A stretch of 64,000 bases of DNA from NCBI RefSeq assembly GCF_000015765.1, contig NC_008942.1:124001-188000 (forward strand), in the 5' to 3' direction. Shown piece after piece: positions 1 through 8,676 of this stretch (positions within the stretch are counted from its first letter, which is position 1; every line of letters begins with the position of its first letter). Below the pieces are notes generated by a model. It did not search any database. It saw nothing but the letters and a program-made list of their open reading frames with translations, and had not been told where the DNA came from. This DNA is from Methanocorpusculum labreanum Z (GTDB lineage Archaea > Halobacteriota > Methanomicrobia > Methanomicrobiales > Methanocorpusculaceae). The position numbers and the translations under genes were made by a program.

Positions 1-27
1 GGCGATGTTTTAGTGGTGGTGCAATGA
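1..27 (+). CDS. pycB: Pyruvate carboxylase subunit B, last 8 residues (partial)
   Basis: Only the final codons are in the window; they read GDVLVVVQ and then TGA. This fits the last beta strand of a biotinyl carrier domain, which ends the B (carboxyltransferase plus biotin carrier) subunit of archaeal two-subunit pyruvate carboxylase. The stop overlaps the start of pycA in an ATGA, so the two subunits are translationally coupled. The identity rests mainly on this coupling to pycA and on the short tail, so it is an inference. Confidence 0.6.
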   Translation, partial: GDVLVVVQ

Positions 28-1526
28 GTAAAAACGAATACTTTGACAAAGTATTGGTTGCGAACCGTGGCGAGATCGCCATTCGCGTTATGCGTGCATG
101 CCGCGAAATGGGTATCGAAACGGTCGCCGTTTACTCGGAAGCCGATGCGAATGCATTACACGTGAAGTATGCCGACGAGGCTTTTCTCATCGGTGCCGCC
201 CACCCGACGAAAAGCTACCTGAATATGGACCGGATCCTCGAGGTCGCCGAGATGGCCGGCGCCGACGCGATCCATCCGGGATACGGATTTCTTGCAGAGA
301 AAGCAGCATTTTCCGCAGCAGTAAAAAAAGCCGGATTCACGTTTATCGGCCCGTCGGAAGCGACCATCAAAATGATGGGATCCAAACTCGACTCCAAGCA
401 GGCGATGCATGATGCCGGGGTCCCGGTTCTTCCCTGGACCCAGAGCACCGACCATGATGAGGCCAAAGCATTTGCCGAATCGATCGGTTACCCGGTGATC
501 GTCAAAGCGTCCGCCGGGGGAGGGGGTATTGGTATGACGATCGTCAACAACGAAGCCGAACTCGACGAAGCGATCGCAAAATCCAGCAGGACCGCCGCCT
601 CGGCATTCGGCGACTCGACGGTTTTCATCGAAAAGTATCTGGCAAAACCCAGACACATCGAGGTCCAGGTCTTCGCCGACTCAAAGGGCGATGTGATCCA
701 CATGTACGAACGTGAGTGTTCGATCCAGAGACGTCACCAGAAACTCATCGAAGAGGCGCCGTGCCCCATCATGACCGATGAACTCCGCGAACGAATGACC
801 CAGTCTGCGATGACGGTTGCAAAAACCTGCAATTATGAAAACGCCGGGACCGTCGAGTTCCTGTATGATTCGGGAAATTACTACTTCATGGAGATGAACA
901 CCCGTCTGCAGGTCGAACACACCGTGACCGAGCTTATTACCGGACTGGATATGGTCAGAATGCAGATCCAGGTCGCTGCCGGCGAACCTCTCCCGTATGC
1001 GCAGGATCAGATCACCTGCCGTGGACACGCGATCGAGTGCCGTGTGAACGCCGAGGATCCGATGAACAACTTCCAGGCGGATGCAGGAAAAATCAGCCGC
1101 TACCGGTCCCCGGGAGGTCCGGGTATCAGAATTGACAGCTGCATCCATGCAGGCTATTCGATCCCGCCGCTGTATGATTCGATGATCGCAAAACTCTGTG
1201 CACGGGCAATGACCCGCGAAGAGACCGTTGCGAGAATGCGCCGCGCCCTCACCGAATACGTCATCATCGGTGTAAAAACGACCCTCCCTCTCCATTACGC
1301 CGTCATGAACAATCCTGAGTTTATCGCCGGAAACACCCACACGCATTTCCTGCAGGATCCGACGATCACCCAGTCTCTCACAAGATATATGCGCGAGAGC
1401 GAGACCCGGATGAATCAGCTTGGAGATTCGCTGCGTCCCGGAAAAGAGAAAACCATCGCGGTCACGGCGGCAGTGAGTGCCTATATGAGTGCTCTTGCAG
1501 CGAAAAACGGCCAGAAAAAAGAATAA
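24..1526 (+). CDS. pycA: Pyruvate carboxylase subunit A (biotin carboxylase)
   Basis: ATP-dependent carboxylation of biotin, the first half-reaction of pyruvate carboxylase, which makes oxaloacetate for biosynthesis. The 500-residue protein has the family order: N-terminal domain starting VLVANRGEIA (about residue 11), the ATP-grasp glycine-rich loop KASAGGGGIGM (about 162), the catalytic MEMNTRLQVEHTVTE segment (about 290) and the biotin carboxylase C-terminal domain. The length fits the archaeal subunit (about 490-500). Its start overlaps the end of the preceding biotin-domain gene, which supports pyruvate carboxylase over acetyl-CoA carboxylase. Oxaloacetate from this enzyme would feed the reductive branch that ends with the fumarate reductase encoded next door on the other strand. 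Confidence 0.93.
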   Translation: MSKNEYFDKVLVANRGEIAIRVMRACREMGIETVAVYSEADANALHVKYADEAFLIGAAHPTKSYLNMDRILEVAEMAGADAIHPGYGFLAEKAAFSAAVKKAGFTFIGPSEATIKMMGSKLDSKQAMHDAGVPVLPWTQSTDHDEAKAFAESIGYPVIVKASAGGGGIGMTIVNNEAELDEAIAKSSRTAASAFGDSTVFIEKYLAKPRHIEVQVFADSKGDVIHMYERECSIQRRHQKLIEEAPCPIMTDELRERMTQSAMTVAKTCNYENAGTVEFLYDSGNYYFMEMNTRLQVEHTVTELITGLDMVRMQIQVAAGEPLPYAQDQITCRGHAIECRVNAEDPMNNFQADAGKISRYRSPGGPGIRIDSCIHAGYSIPPLYDSMIAKLCARAMTREETVARMRRALTEYVIIGVKTTLPLHYAVMNNPEFIAGNTHTHFLQDPTITQSLTRYMRESETRMNQLGDSLRPGKEKTIAVTAAVSAYMSALAAKNGQKKE

Positions 1527-1545
1527 TTTTTTTATTAATTTATTT
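1516..1545. terminator. Bidirectional A/T-run terminator between convergent genes
   Basis: The 8-bp space between the convergent pycA and tfrB stops is flanked by an A run (1516-1521) and a T run (1527-1533). Each gives a U-rich transcript end on one strand, the usual archaeal termination signal. Confidence 0.45.
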
Positions 1546-2980
1546 TCTTTTCCTGTTTACGGTAGCCTTCCAGCATCAGGGTCGCGATATTCTTTACCGG
1601 CAGTCCGGTCACCTGATGAAGGTGAAATTCGCAGAACGGGCAGACCGTTACGATGTAATCGGCTCCGGTTTCTTTCACCATCTCGGCACGCACTGCTCCA
1701 ATTGCCGCCGCCTGTTCAGGGAGACCCGACTTCACGCCGCCGCCAGCTCCGCAGCATCGTGCCGGCATCTCCACGAACTTTTCCGCAACCGAGTTCAGGA
1801 GAATTCTGGGTTGTTCCGAGATTCCCTGTCCCCGAAGGAGATGACACGGATCATGATACGTATAAGTCCCTTCCACTTTTTCCGGGATTTCAAATCCAAG
1901 TTCGCACAGGAATTCCGTAATATCCACAACTCTGAACGGGGTGTCGTAATCGTTTTTCAGCGTTGAACCGCACCCAGCACAGATCGTCAGGACGGTGTCC
2001 ACGCCTGCTTTGACGAATGCATCGATGTTTCGTTTCTGCAGTTCAGGAATAAACCCGCAGAGTCCGGTTCTGATCAGCGGCGATCCGCAGCAGACCTGAT
2101 CCTTGGGAATGATGACTCTTATCCCGTTTTTCCTGAGAACCTCCATCGCATCCAAAGCCGGCTGGATGACTCGTCCGTTGAACATACATCCAACGAAAAA
2201 TCCTACCGTTGCTCTGACCTCTCCTTCCGGCTCGATAACATCCGGCACCCGTTCAAGGAAGGTCGGCTCCTTTCGCTCAATCGACCGGCCGGTCTTCTCG
2301 ATAAGAGAAGCAAGGGCCTTGTGTGCCGGAAGGGAGAGTCCCCTCTTTGCTGCCTCGGCCCGGAGTTTTTCGATAGCTTTTCGTGGCGTCTCGATCTCTT
2401 TTGGGCAGACCTCGACACATTTATGGCAGGTCGTGCAGGAAAAGAGTCCCTTGTCGATCGCTTCAAGGATACGGTCCCCTTTGTCCCGGGGATCGAGATT
2501 AAGTCTCTGCTCCTGCCGCATGATCGTCGGGCCTTTGTAATCCGAGGCCGCGATCGCGGGACATGAGGAGATACATGAGTAGCATTCGATGCATTCCCGC
2601 AAGGGTTTCATCTCCTCGATCTCCTGCTGCGTGACCGGCGTGCAGTCGCATCCGCTGTTCATCCAGGCCATCTGTGCCATGACCGGGGCAATATCAGTGA
2701 CCAGGTCTCTGATCCTCGGCAGTTCGAGGGGTTCGATGATATCGCCTTCGCGTGCTTCCTGCATGCAGGCAAGAACAGGTTCGCCGTTCACGCGAACGGC
2801 GCACGAGCCACACTGCCCTCCCCGGCAGCAATGCCGGTAGGCGAACTCTGGGTCGATCGTATCGTGAACTGCATCCAAAACATTGAGTACGCGTGCCGAA
2901 TCTTTTACACTGACATCATACTCTACAAATTTCGGTGGTTCTCCGGTTGCCGGATCGAAACGGGAGATGGTTACTTTCAT
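1535..2980 (-). CDS. tfrB: CoM/CoB thiol:fumarate reductase, iron-sulfur subunit B
   Basis: Subunit that takes electrons from coenzyme M and coenzyme B thiols, giving the heterodisulfide, and passes them to TfrA for fumarate reduction. It is a fusion of a succinate dehydrogenase-type Fe-S protein with a HdrB-like part. The N-terminal [2Fe-2S] loop is CCRGGQCGSC (about residue 51). Two ferredoxin-type clusters follow (CIECYSCISSCP and CTTCHKCVEVCP). The C-terminal half carries CCG-type motifs (CCGSPL, CAGCGS, CCGAGGG). The length of 481 is normal for TfrB. The start overlaps the tfrA stop by 4 bp, so the two are one operon. Fumarate reductase is the last step of the incomplete reductive TCA cycle to succinate in such methanogens. 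Confidence 0.93.
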   Translation of the reverse strand: MKVTISRFDPATGEPPKFVEYDVSVKDSARVLNVLDAVHDTIDPEFAYRHCCRGGQCGSCAVRVNGEPVLACMQEAREGDIIEPLELPRIRDLVTDIAPVMAQMAWMNSGCDCTPVTQQEIEEMKPLRECIECYSCISSCPAIAASDYKGPTIMRQEQRLNLDPRDKGDRILEAIDKGLFSCTTCHKCVEVCPKEIETPRKAIEKLRAEAAKRGLSLPAHKALASLIEKTGRSIERKEPTFLERVPDVIEPEGEVRATVGFFVGCMFNGRVIQPALDAMEVLRKNGIRVIIPKDQVCCGSPLIRTGLCGFIPELQKRNIDAFVKAGVDTVLTICAGCGSTLKNDYDTPFRVVDITEFLCELGFEIPEKVEGTYTYHDPCHLLRGQGISEQPRILLNSVAEKFVEMPARCCGAGGGVKSGLPEQAAAIGAVRAEMVKETGADYIVTVCPFCEFHLHQVTGLPVKNIATLMLEGYRKQEKKIN

Positions 2981-4605
2981 AATCTATCCTCCAGAATTTC
3001 TATCCCTGATTTGCCTTTGACAAAGAAGGTGTGGCCGAACGGCGATGTCTCGTTCGTCCAGCTCTGCTTCACATCGGTCCGGGTGTGGGCCCCTCGTGAC
3101 TCTCTTCGGAGGAGTGCTCCTTCGATAACGAGCTGGGCGACAAGCAACATATTTTCCGTGACCACGGCATCGGAAAGTTCGCGGGGCGAAGCGATCTTCA
3201 GCTGTGTGTTCTGCAGTTTTTTGATCTCCCTTTCGGCAACTCTCAGGTCGAGTTCGTTTCGGTAGATCCCTACATTGTTCCACATCATCATCTTCATGGC
3301 CCGTCTGATATCGGCGGATTTCGCCGTACCTTCATAATAGGATTCCAGTCTGTTTTCAGCCGCTCTGATCTGATCCATGTCGATTTTTCTTGCCGTCCGT
3401 TCTGTTTTTCCTGCCGAGATGCCTGCCCTTCTCCCAAACACCTGCGTATCGGCAAGAGCATTTCCTCCAAGACGGTTTCCTCCGTGAACACCGCCGGTTA
3501 CTTCTCCGGCTGCATAAAGATGAGGCACCGTTGTTTTTGCTTCCGGCGTTATCTTTATCCCGCCCATGAAATGGTGGGCGGTCGGTGCGACCTCCATCGG
3601 TTCGTTTCTGATATCCACACCGAACTGCAGGAACTGATTCAGCATGATCGGAAGGCGTGTTTCGATCTGTTCACGCGGAAGATGACTGACATCCAGCCAG
3701 ACACCCCCATGGGAGGTGCCCCGCCCTTCGAGAACTTCGGTGGCAATTCCCCGTGCCACGACATCGCGGGTGGAAAGCTCCATACGTGCCGGATCATATT
3801 TCGCCATGAACCGTTCCCCGAGTGCGTTTTTCAGGATGCCTCCCTCTCCTCTCACCGCTTCGGTGATCAGCCTTCCGCGTGAATCGTAAGGAGTTACGGC
3901 TCCGGTCGGGTGGAATTGGACCTGTTCCATATCGATGAGCTGTGCTCCGGCCCGGTAGCCAAGAGCGTATCCGTCTCCGGTCCCGGCCGTCGAGTTGGTC
4001 GTCGTGTCGTAGACCTGGCCGGCCCCGCCGGTCGCAAGGATCACCGCATCGGCCGTAATGATCCCAAGTTCTCCCTCCCGATCACACGTGATCGCCCCGT
4101 TTACTTTTCCATCGTCTGAAAGGAGATCAAGGACCGTCACTTCATTTTCGATCTCGACTGATGAACCCCGGAGTTTTTCGAGAAGGGTCATCACCAGCTC
4201 GTGACCCGTGTGGTCTCCCGCATAACAGGTTCTGGCACACCGCTGTCCGCCGAAAGGCCGCTGAGCTATCGTATTGTCTTCTTTCAGATCGAAGACGGCC
4301 CCCCAGGAAAAAAGATCACGGATCCTGTTCGGGGCTTCGCTTGCGAGTGTCTGCACGAGTAATTCATCGTTGAGAAACGCCCCGCCCTTCATCGTATCCT
4401 CGAAATGGGTCTGTATCGAATCTTCTTCATTCAATACGGCATTGAATCCGCCTTCTGCCATGACGGTACACCCGCCTTTCCCGGTGATCGTTTTCGAGAC
4501 AATGATCGTCTCGCCAAACGTTTCCGCCTCAACGGCGGCACGTATTCCGGCGCCGCCCGACCCTATGACAAGTACGTGACAGTCTTTTGTATTCTCGATG
4601 CCCAT
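2977..4605 (-). CDS. tfrA: CoM/CoB thiol:fumarate reductase, flavoprotein subunit A
   Basis: FAD-carrying catalytic subunit that reduces fumarate to succinate. The Rossmann FAD loop GSGGAGIRAA lies at about residue 16. The flavin-histidine region of the SDH/FRD family is present (GGHTG-type ACYAGDHTGHE), as are the substrate-site segments HPTGAVTP and TEAVRGEGG and the active-site arginine/histidine region THGGVWLD. The C-terminal helical domain follows. The length is 542, as expected. It is the first gene of a two-gene operon with tfrB. The start is the ATG after a short leader, and a divergently oriented small lipoprotein gene is absent, so the promoter should lie in 4606-4660. Confidence 0.93.
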   Translation of the reverse strand: MGIENTKDCHVLVIGSGGAGIRAAVEAETFGETIIVSKTITGKGGCTVMAEGGFNAVLNEEDSIQTHFEDTMKGGAFLNDELLVQTLASEAPNRIRDLFSWGAVFDLKEDNTIAQRPFGGQRCARTCYAGDHTGHELVMTLLEKLRGSSVEIENEVTVLDLLSDDGKVNGAITCDREGELGIITADAVILATGGAGQVYDTTTNSTAGTGDGYALGYRAGAQLIDMEQVQFHPTGAVTPYDSRGRLITEAVRGEGGILKNALGERFMAKYDPARMELSTRDVVARGIATEVLEGRGTSHGGVWLDVSHLPREQIETRLPIMLNQFLQFGVDIRNEPMEVAPTAHHFMGGIKITPEAKTTVPHLYAAGEVTGGVHGGNRLGGNALADTQVFGRRAGISAGKTERTARKIDMDQIRAAENRLESYYEGTAKSADIRRAMKMMMWNNVGIYRNELDLRVAEREIKKLQNTQLKIASPRELSDAVVTENMLLVAQLVIEGALLRRESRGAHTRTDVKQSWTNETSPFGHTFFVKGKSGIEILEDRL

Positions 4606-4666
4606 TTCGAATCCTTAATTATATCTATTGGAAGAGGGAGGGGATAAAAGCAGGGGAAAAGGAAGG

Positions 4667-4951
4667 TTATGCTTCCAGAATCGTCTCTCCGTTCGGCGTC
4701 GTATAATATTTTATCACGGTCCCGTCGGGTTCTGTTGCCGTATATCTGATGTTTCCGTCGTTGTCGGTGAACCACTCGGTTTTCGATCCGTCAATGAATT
4801 GAATGGAGCCTGCCGTTTCATCGCCGGTGAAAATATTTCCCTCCTCGTCGGTATACGAAGACGGTTCCTCCGTTTGTGCCGTGCAGCCTGCCGAAAAAGT
4901 CAGCAGGATCAGGGCAAGGAGGGCTATACCGACTATTCGCATTTTCTTCAT
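4667..4951 (-). CDS. Small predicted lipoprotein, function unknown
   Basis: A 94-residue exported protein of unknown role. The chosen ATG gives a clean signal peptide: MKKMRIVG, then a hydrophobic stretch and the lipobox FSAGC, so the mature protein should start at the cysteine and be lipid-anchored. A longer frame upstream adds 28 residues with no signal character and was not used. The mature part is acidic and rich in D, E, T and G with repeated short strands (EEGNIFTGDE, DNDGNIRYTATEPDGT), which look like beta-hairpin turns. I recognise no family. It lies between the tfrAB operon and lysC and reads toward tfrA, so its role cannot be inferred from context. Confidence 0.65.
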   Translation of the reverse strand: MKKMRIVGIALLALILLTFSAGCTAQTEEPSSYTDEEGNIFTGDETAGSIQFIDGSKTEWFTDNDGNIRYTATEPDGTVIKYYTTPNGETILEA

Positions 4952-5059
4952 GCAGGAGTGTTGGTTTGAATAATTGATATCCTTTGTTCCTATCCCGCAG
5001 AGTATATCTCTTGCCACGACCCATAATCTACACAACTACCCAAAGGTGTTACCAATAAG

Positions 5060-6451
5060 ATGCGTCTCGTAATGAAATTCGGTGGAACTTCGGTTGGCGA
5101 TGCAGACTGTATCGCGAAAGTCGTTGATCTCATCAAAAAATCCCGTGAGGAAGGTAATGAAATCGCCGTCGTCGTTTCGGCAATGACGAAGGTAACCGAC
5201 CAGATAATCACGGAAGCTGAAGGGATTGTCAGCTGTACTGACAAGAAGAATCTGGATACGTTCATCGATAATCTCAGGGACCGACATCTAACGGCACTTC
5301 GGATCGTCGCACCGGATTATGTCGAAGACGTCACCGCTCACATAAACATACGACTTGAGCGGCTCAGAAATATCCTCATCGCCGTCAATCATCTCAGAGA
5401 ACTCACTCCCCGTTCCCGGGATTACATCATCTCCTTTGGTGAAAAACTCTCAGCCCCGATCGTCTCGGCGGCGCTTCGGCAGGCAGGCATCCCGTCTTTT
5501 CAGATAAGCGGGTGCGATGCAGGGATTCTTACAGATGGAGTTCACGGAGGGGCCACCGCTCTGCCGGAAAGCTATCCAAGGATCATGGAGCGGATCGGTG
5601 TGAAGCTTGGAGCCCAGGTCCCGGTTATCCAGGGATTTGCCGGATGTTCCGGTGAAGGAGCGGTAACCACGCTCGGGCGCAGCGGATCCGACTACTCCGG
5701 AGCGATCATCGGCGCCGGCATCGATGCCGAAGAGATCATCATCTGGACCGATGTGGACGGCGTAATGACCACGGACCCCAGAATGATCCCCGAAGCACGC
5801 GTCATCGATTCGCTTTCCTTCCTGGAAATGATGGAGATGTCCTACTTCGGTGCGAAAGTTATCCATCCCCGTGCTCTTCTCCCGGCAATGGAGAAGAACA
5901 TCCCGGTCTACGTCAAGAACACCTTCAATCCGACCCACCCGGGAACCGTCGTCATCAAAGAAAGCCATGCCGACAAACGCATCGTCAAGGCCGTCTCGCT
6001 GATCAAAAACAGCTCCATGATAAGCATCAGCGGATTTGCCACCGGCAAACCGGGCGTGGCCGGCGAAATTTTCACCTCGCTTGCTCAGGCCGGTGTGAAC
6101 GTTATGCTCATCAGTCAGGGATCGTCCGAGATGAACATCTCGCTGATCATCACCGAAGAACAGGTGAGTGCTGCAAACAAAGCCCTGATCATGATCAAAG
6201 AAAGAGGTCTGATCCGCGAGTACACATTTTCTAAGGATGTGAACGTGGTTTCGGTTGTTGGCGCAGGAATGGCGGGCACGCCGGGCACGCTCTACCGGAT
6301 CTTCCACGGCCTTGGTCTTGCAAAGATCAATGTGATGATGATTTCTCAGGGATCTGAAGTGAACGTCTCATTCGTGGTCAAAGAAGAAGATGGCGTTCGT
6401 GCCGTAAGAGCCATCCACGAGGAGTATGATCTCGACAAGGAGGAAGCATGA
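5060..6451 (+). CDS. lysC: Aspartate kinase
   Basis: Phosphorylates aspartate, the committed step to lysine, threonine, methionine and diaminopimelate-type products. The kinase domain begins with the family signature MKFGGTSVG at residue 5 and contains the nucleotide and substrate segments GRSGSDYSGA (about 213) and WTDVDGVMTTDPR (about 235). Two ACT domains occupy roughly residues 315-460 (SISGFATGKPGVAGEIF and VSVVGAGMAGTPGTLY), the usual allosteric module for amino-acid feedback. The length of 463 is typical. It overlaps purM by 4 bp (ATGA), so the two are likely cotranscribed although their pathways differ. Confidence 0.94.
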   Translation: MRLVMKFGGTSVGDADCIAKVVDLIKKSREEGNEIAVVVSAMTKVTDQIITEAEGIVSCTDKKNLDTFIDNLRDRHLTALRIVAPDYVEDVTAHINIRLERLRNILIAVNHLRELTPRSRDYIISFGEKLSAPIVSAALRQAGIPSFQISGCDAGILTDGVHGGATALPESYPRIMERIGVKLGAQVPVIQGFAGCSGEGAVTTLGRSGSDYSGAIIGAGIDAEEIIIWTDVDGVMTTDPRMIPEARVIDSLSFLEMMEMSYFGAKVIHPRALLPAMEKNIPVYVKNTFNPTHPGTVVIKESHADKRIVKAVSLIKNSSMISISGFATGKPGVAGEIFTSLAQAGVNVMLISQGSSEMNISLIITEEQVSAANKALIMIKERGLIREYTFSKDVNVVSVVGAGMAGTPGTLYRIFHGLGLAKINVMMISQGSEVNVSFVVKEEDGVRAVRAIHEEYDLDKEEA

Positions 6452-7443
6452 CAAAAAAATATTCGTACAAAGAAGCCGGGGTCGACATCAATCTTGAGGC
6501 CGACGGGGTCAAAGCGCTGATCCATCAGTTAAGCTACAAACGCACCGGAGAACACGGTATGGTCGGCGATGTCGGCCACTTTGCCGGAATGATCGATTTC
6601 GGCAGCAAAGTCCTTTCGCTGTGTACTGACGGCGTCGGGACCAAGATGCGGATCGCCGACGATCTGAAGGACTGGACAACGGTCGGTATCGACTGTATGG
6701 CGATGAACGTGAACGACATGTATGTGATGAACATCGAGCCGATCGCATTCGTCGATTACATCGCGACGGAAGGCATCAATACCGAACAGATGATCCAGAT
6801 CGGCGTAGGCCTTAATGAAGGAGCACGCCTTTCCAACCTTAACATCGTCGGCGGCGAGACGGCGACGTTGAAGGGAATGATCAACGGGCTCGATCTTGCC
6901 GGGACCTGTCTTGGCGTTCAGGACAAGGATAAGGTCGTCACGGGCGAAAAAGTCGCACCGGGCGATATCATCATTGGTGTCGCAAGTACCGGCGTCCACT
7001 CAAACGGCTATACGCTGGCACGTAAAGTCGCCGAAGAAAACGGCGGCTATGCGACGGTCCTTCTGTCCGGCAGAACCGTCGGCGAGGCATTGCTCGTTCC
7101 GACACGGATCTACTCGGAAGTCCTCGACGTCTGCAGCAAAGCAGTTGTACACGGGATGTGCCATGTGACCGGTGGCGGCCTTTTGAATTTCCTGAGAATT
7201 TCCAGCTACGGTTTTGCGATCGAAGACCCGCTTGAAGTCCCGGAGATTTTAGCCTGGATCGCCGAGAAGGGCAATCTCGAGATGAACGAACTTTACCGGA
7301 CGTTCAATATGGGTATGGGTTTTGCGTTCATCGTGCCAAAAGAGAGCGTGGAGACCGTTCTTTCCATGGTCGAAGGATCAAAAGTCGTTGGCCGTGTGAT
7401 CGAAGAACACAAAGTCACGCTGAAAGGCGTGGAAGTCTACTAA
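6448..7443 (+). CDS. purM: Phosphoribosylformylglycinamidine cyclo-ligase
   Basis: AIR synthetase, which closes the imidazole ring in purine biosynthesis (FGAM plus ATP to AIR). The 331 residues begin MTKKYSYKEAGVDIN and contain the PurM signatures DGVGTKM (about 55), MAMNVNDM (about 78), GGETATLKGM (about 140) and the catalytic-domain segment GVASTGVHSNGYTLAR (about 176). VTGGGLLNFLR (about 239) completes the ATP-grasp-independent PurM fold. The start overlaps lysC by 4 bp. The stop is followed by hairpins and T runs that probably end the transcript. The purF gene of the same pathway lies about 5 kb away. Confidence 0.94.
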   Translation: MTKKYSYKEAGVDINLEADGVKALIHQLSYKRTGEHGMVGDVGHFAGMIDFGSKVLSLCTDGVGTKMRIADDLKDWTTVGIDCMAMNVNDMYVMNIEPIAFVDYIATEGINTEQMIQIGVGLNEGARLSNLNIVGGETATLKGMINGLDLAGTCLGVQDKDKVVTGEKVAPGDIIIGVASTGVHSNGYTLARKVAEENGGYATVLLSGRTVGEALLVPTRIYSEVLDVCSKAVVHGMCHVTGGGLLNFLRISSYGFAIEDPLEVPEILAWIAEKGNLEMNELYRTFNMGMGFAFIVPKESVETVLSMVEGSKVVGRVIEEHKVTLKGVEVY

Positions 7444-7490
7444 TTTTTTCCTATTTTGATAGGGCATACCTATTTCCAATATTAAATAGG
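7443..7490 (+). terminator. T run and hairpin downstream of purM
   Basis: A six-T run directly after the purM stop is followed by a hairpin CCTAT/ATAGG (7450-7463). A second perfect 7-bp stem, CCTATTT/AAATAGG, follows at 7469-7490. Together they are likely to end the lysC-purM transcript. Confidence 0.5.
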
Positions 7491-7537
7491 ACTTACCCAG
7501 TGTTGGAGTGAATTCAATTAAGATGGGAGATGACTTG

Positions 7538-7889
7538 GTGTGGAAGCATGAGAAAAACAACCGCGAATCTCCGCGAATTAACGCGAATCGCATTTTTCTT
7601 GCGCCGTCGCGCTCTGCTCCGGCTTATCGCCTACGCAGGAATCGCACGCCGTCTGGAAAAATGCTGACGGAAAAACCGGCGTGCCGGTTTTTCTCTCCGT
7701 AACCATCTCTTTTCGTAATCGAAAAAAATATTGAAACAACAGAAAAACCCGCACGCGGGTTTTTCCCCAGCATTTTTCAAGAGAGGGTGCGATTCCTGCG
7801 TAGGCGATAAGCCGGAGCAGAGCACCCGAACGTAAGGAAAATGCGATTCGCGTTAATTCGCGGTTAAATAAATTCATGCTTCCGCACTC
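7538..7889. repeat. Long imperfect inverted repeat with inner hairpins
   Basis: Two arms of about 150 bp (7538-7693 and 7742-7889) are reverse complements of each other apart from scattered differences. They are separated by about 48 bp. A 37-bp core (7611-7647 versus 7787-7823) is identical. The left arm has an extra tandem copy of a CCGCGAAT-containing unit near 7561-7578. At its inner end each arm carries its own 11-bp-stem hairpin (7670-7693 and 7742-7765) flanked by A and T runs. No convincing protein is encoded. The whole intergenic stretch 7444-7959 holds only this element and the terminator signals. It could be two opposed copies of a dispersed repeat, a MITE-like element, or a structured RNA locus. 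Confidence 0.8.
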
Positions 7890-7959
7890 AGCCGTACACT
7901 TTCCGGCCCTCACACCGGCATCGCGTAACTCCTCTGAAAAAATCAAAAAAAAGTGGTTC

Positions 7960-8583
7960 CTATACCCGAGTATAGGTATAGGTTGTGTTATCCCAGGTCT
8001 CGGTAAGGATCCCATCGGTTCCGAGAGTGAATATTGAAACATCATCCGGATACGAATAACGGTAAACGCCGTTTTCTACCGACCACACAAGTGGATAGCT
8101 GGATTCCAGCGTGGCATTATCCTGATAATACCAGGAAAACAACCCGGTCGTGTTTTCATAAAATACAAACTTCGCTTCATAGAGCACGCCGTCGAATTCC
8201 TCCGGCGTATCCTTCGTCCAGACGCCGACAAAACCGTCTCCCGTGAATTGGTCACCTGATCCGTCACCTAAAATGGTAAAGACCTTCTCATCCTCTGATA
8301 AAATCAGCTGATGTGCAAATGCCGCCTCATAGGTCCCGTTACCGGTCGATTTCCAGGTAAGATTGTATACATCAGTGGTTACTACAGGATCTTCATACGT
8401 CTCGACGGCATTCCCGGTCCCGTCTGCATTGAAAATATACGTGAACGCAGTATCGTTGAACAGTTCGGGTTCATCTGCATTCCAGCTTCCGACGATTGGG
8501 TCGGGCGTTGCTCCGGGGGCCATACATCCGGCCGCAAAAATGACGGCGATGGTCACGATCCCGACAATAATAATATTTCTCAT
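7960..8583 (-). CDS. Predicted lipoprotein with repeated beta-strand modules
   Basis: A 207-residue exported protein of unknown function. The N-terminus MRNIIIVGIVTIAVIF is a signal sequence ending in the lipobox FAAGC. The mature protein has three or four repeats with a pattern of W, D/E and Y: VGSWNADEPELFNDTAFTY, VGVWTKDTPEEFDGVLYE and LTETWDNTTYTY. This is reminiscent of lipocalin-like or TIGR-type 'GxWx' beta-barrel modules. It ends close to the inverted-repeat region. I do not recognise a named family. A ligand-binding or envelope role is only a guess from its architecture. Confidence 0.7.
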   Translation of the reverse strand: MRNIIIVGIVTIAVIFAAGCMAPGATPDPIVGSWNADEPELFNDTAFTYIFNADGTGNAVETYEDPVVTTDVYNLTWKSTGNGTYEAAFAHQLILSEDEKVFTILGDGSGDQFTGDGFVGVWTKDTPEEFDGVLYEAKFVFYENTTGLFSWYYQDNATLESSYPLVWSVENGVYRYSYPDDVSIFTLGTDGILTETWDNTTYTYTRV

Positions 8584-8676
8584 ACTCTGAATAGTATGCG
8601 ATCATCGCACTTGAATTTGCCGAGACTGCAGTATTCTCAGAGAAACATTCCAAAAAAAAAGTAAACGAAAAAAACT

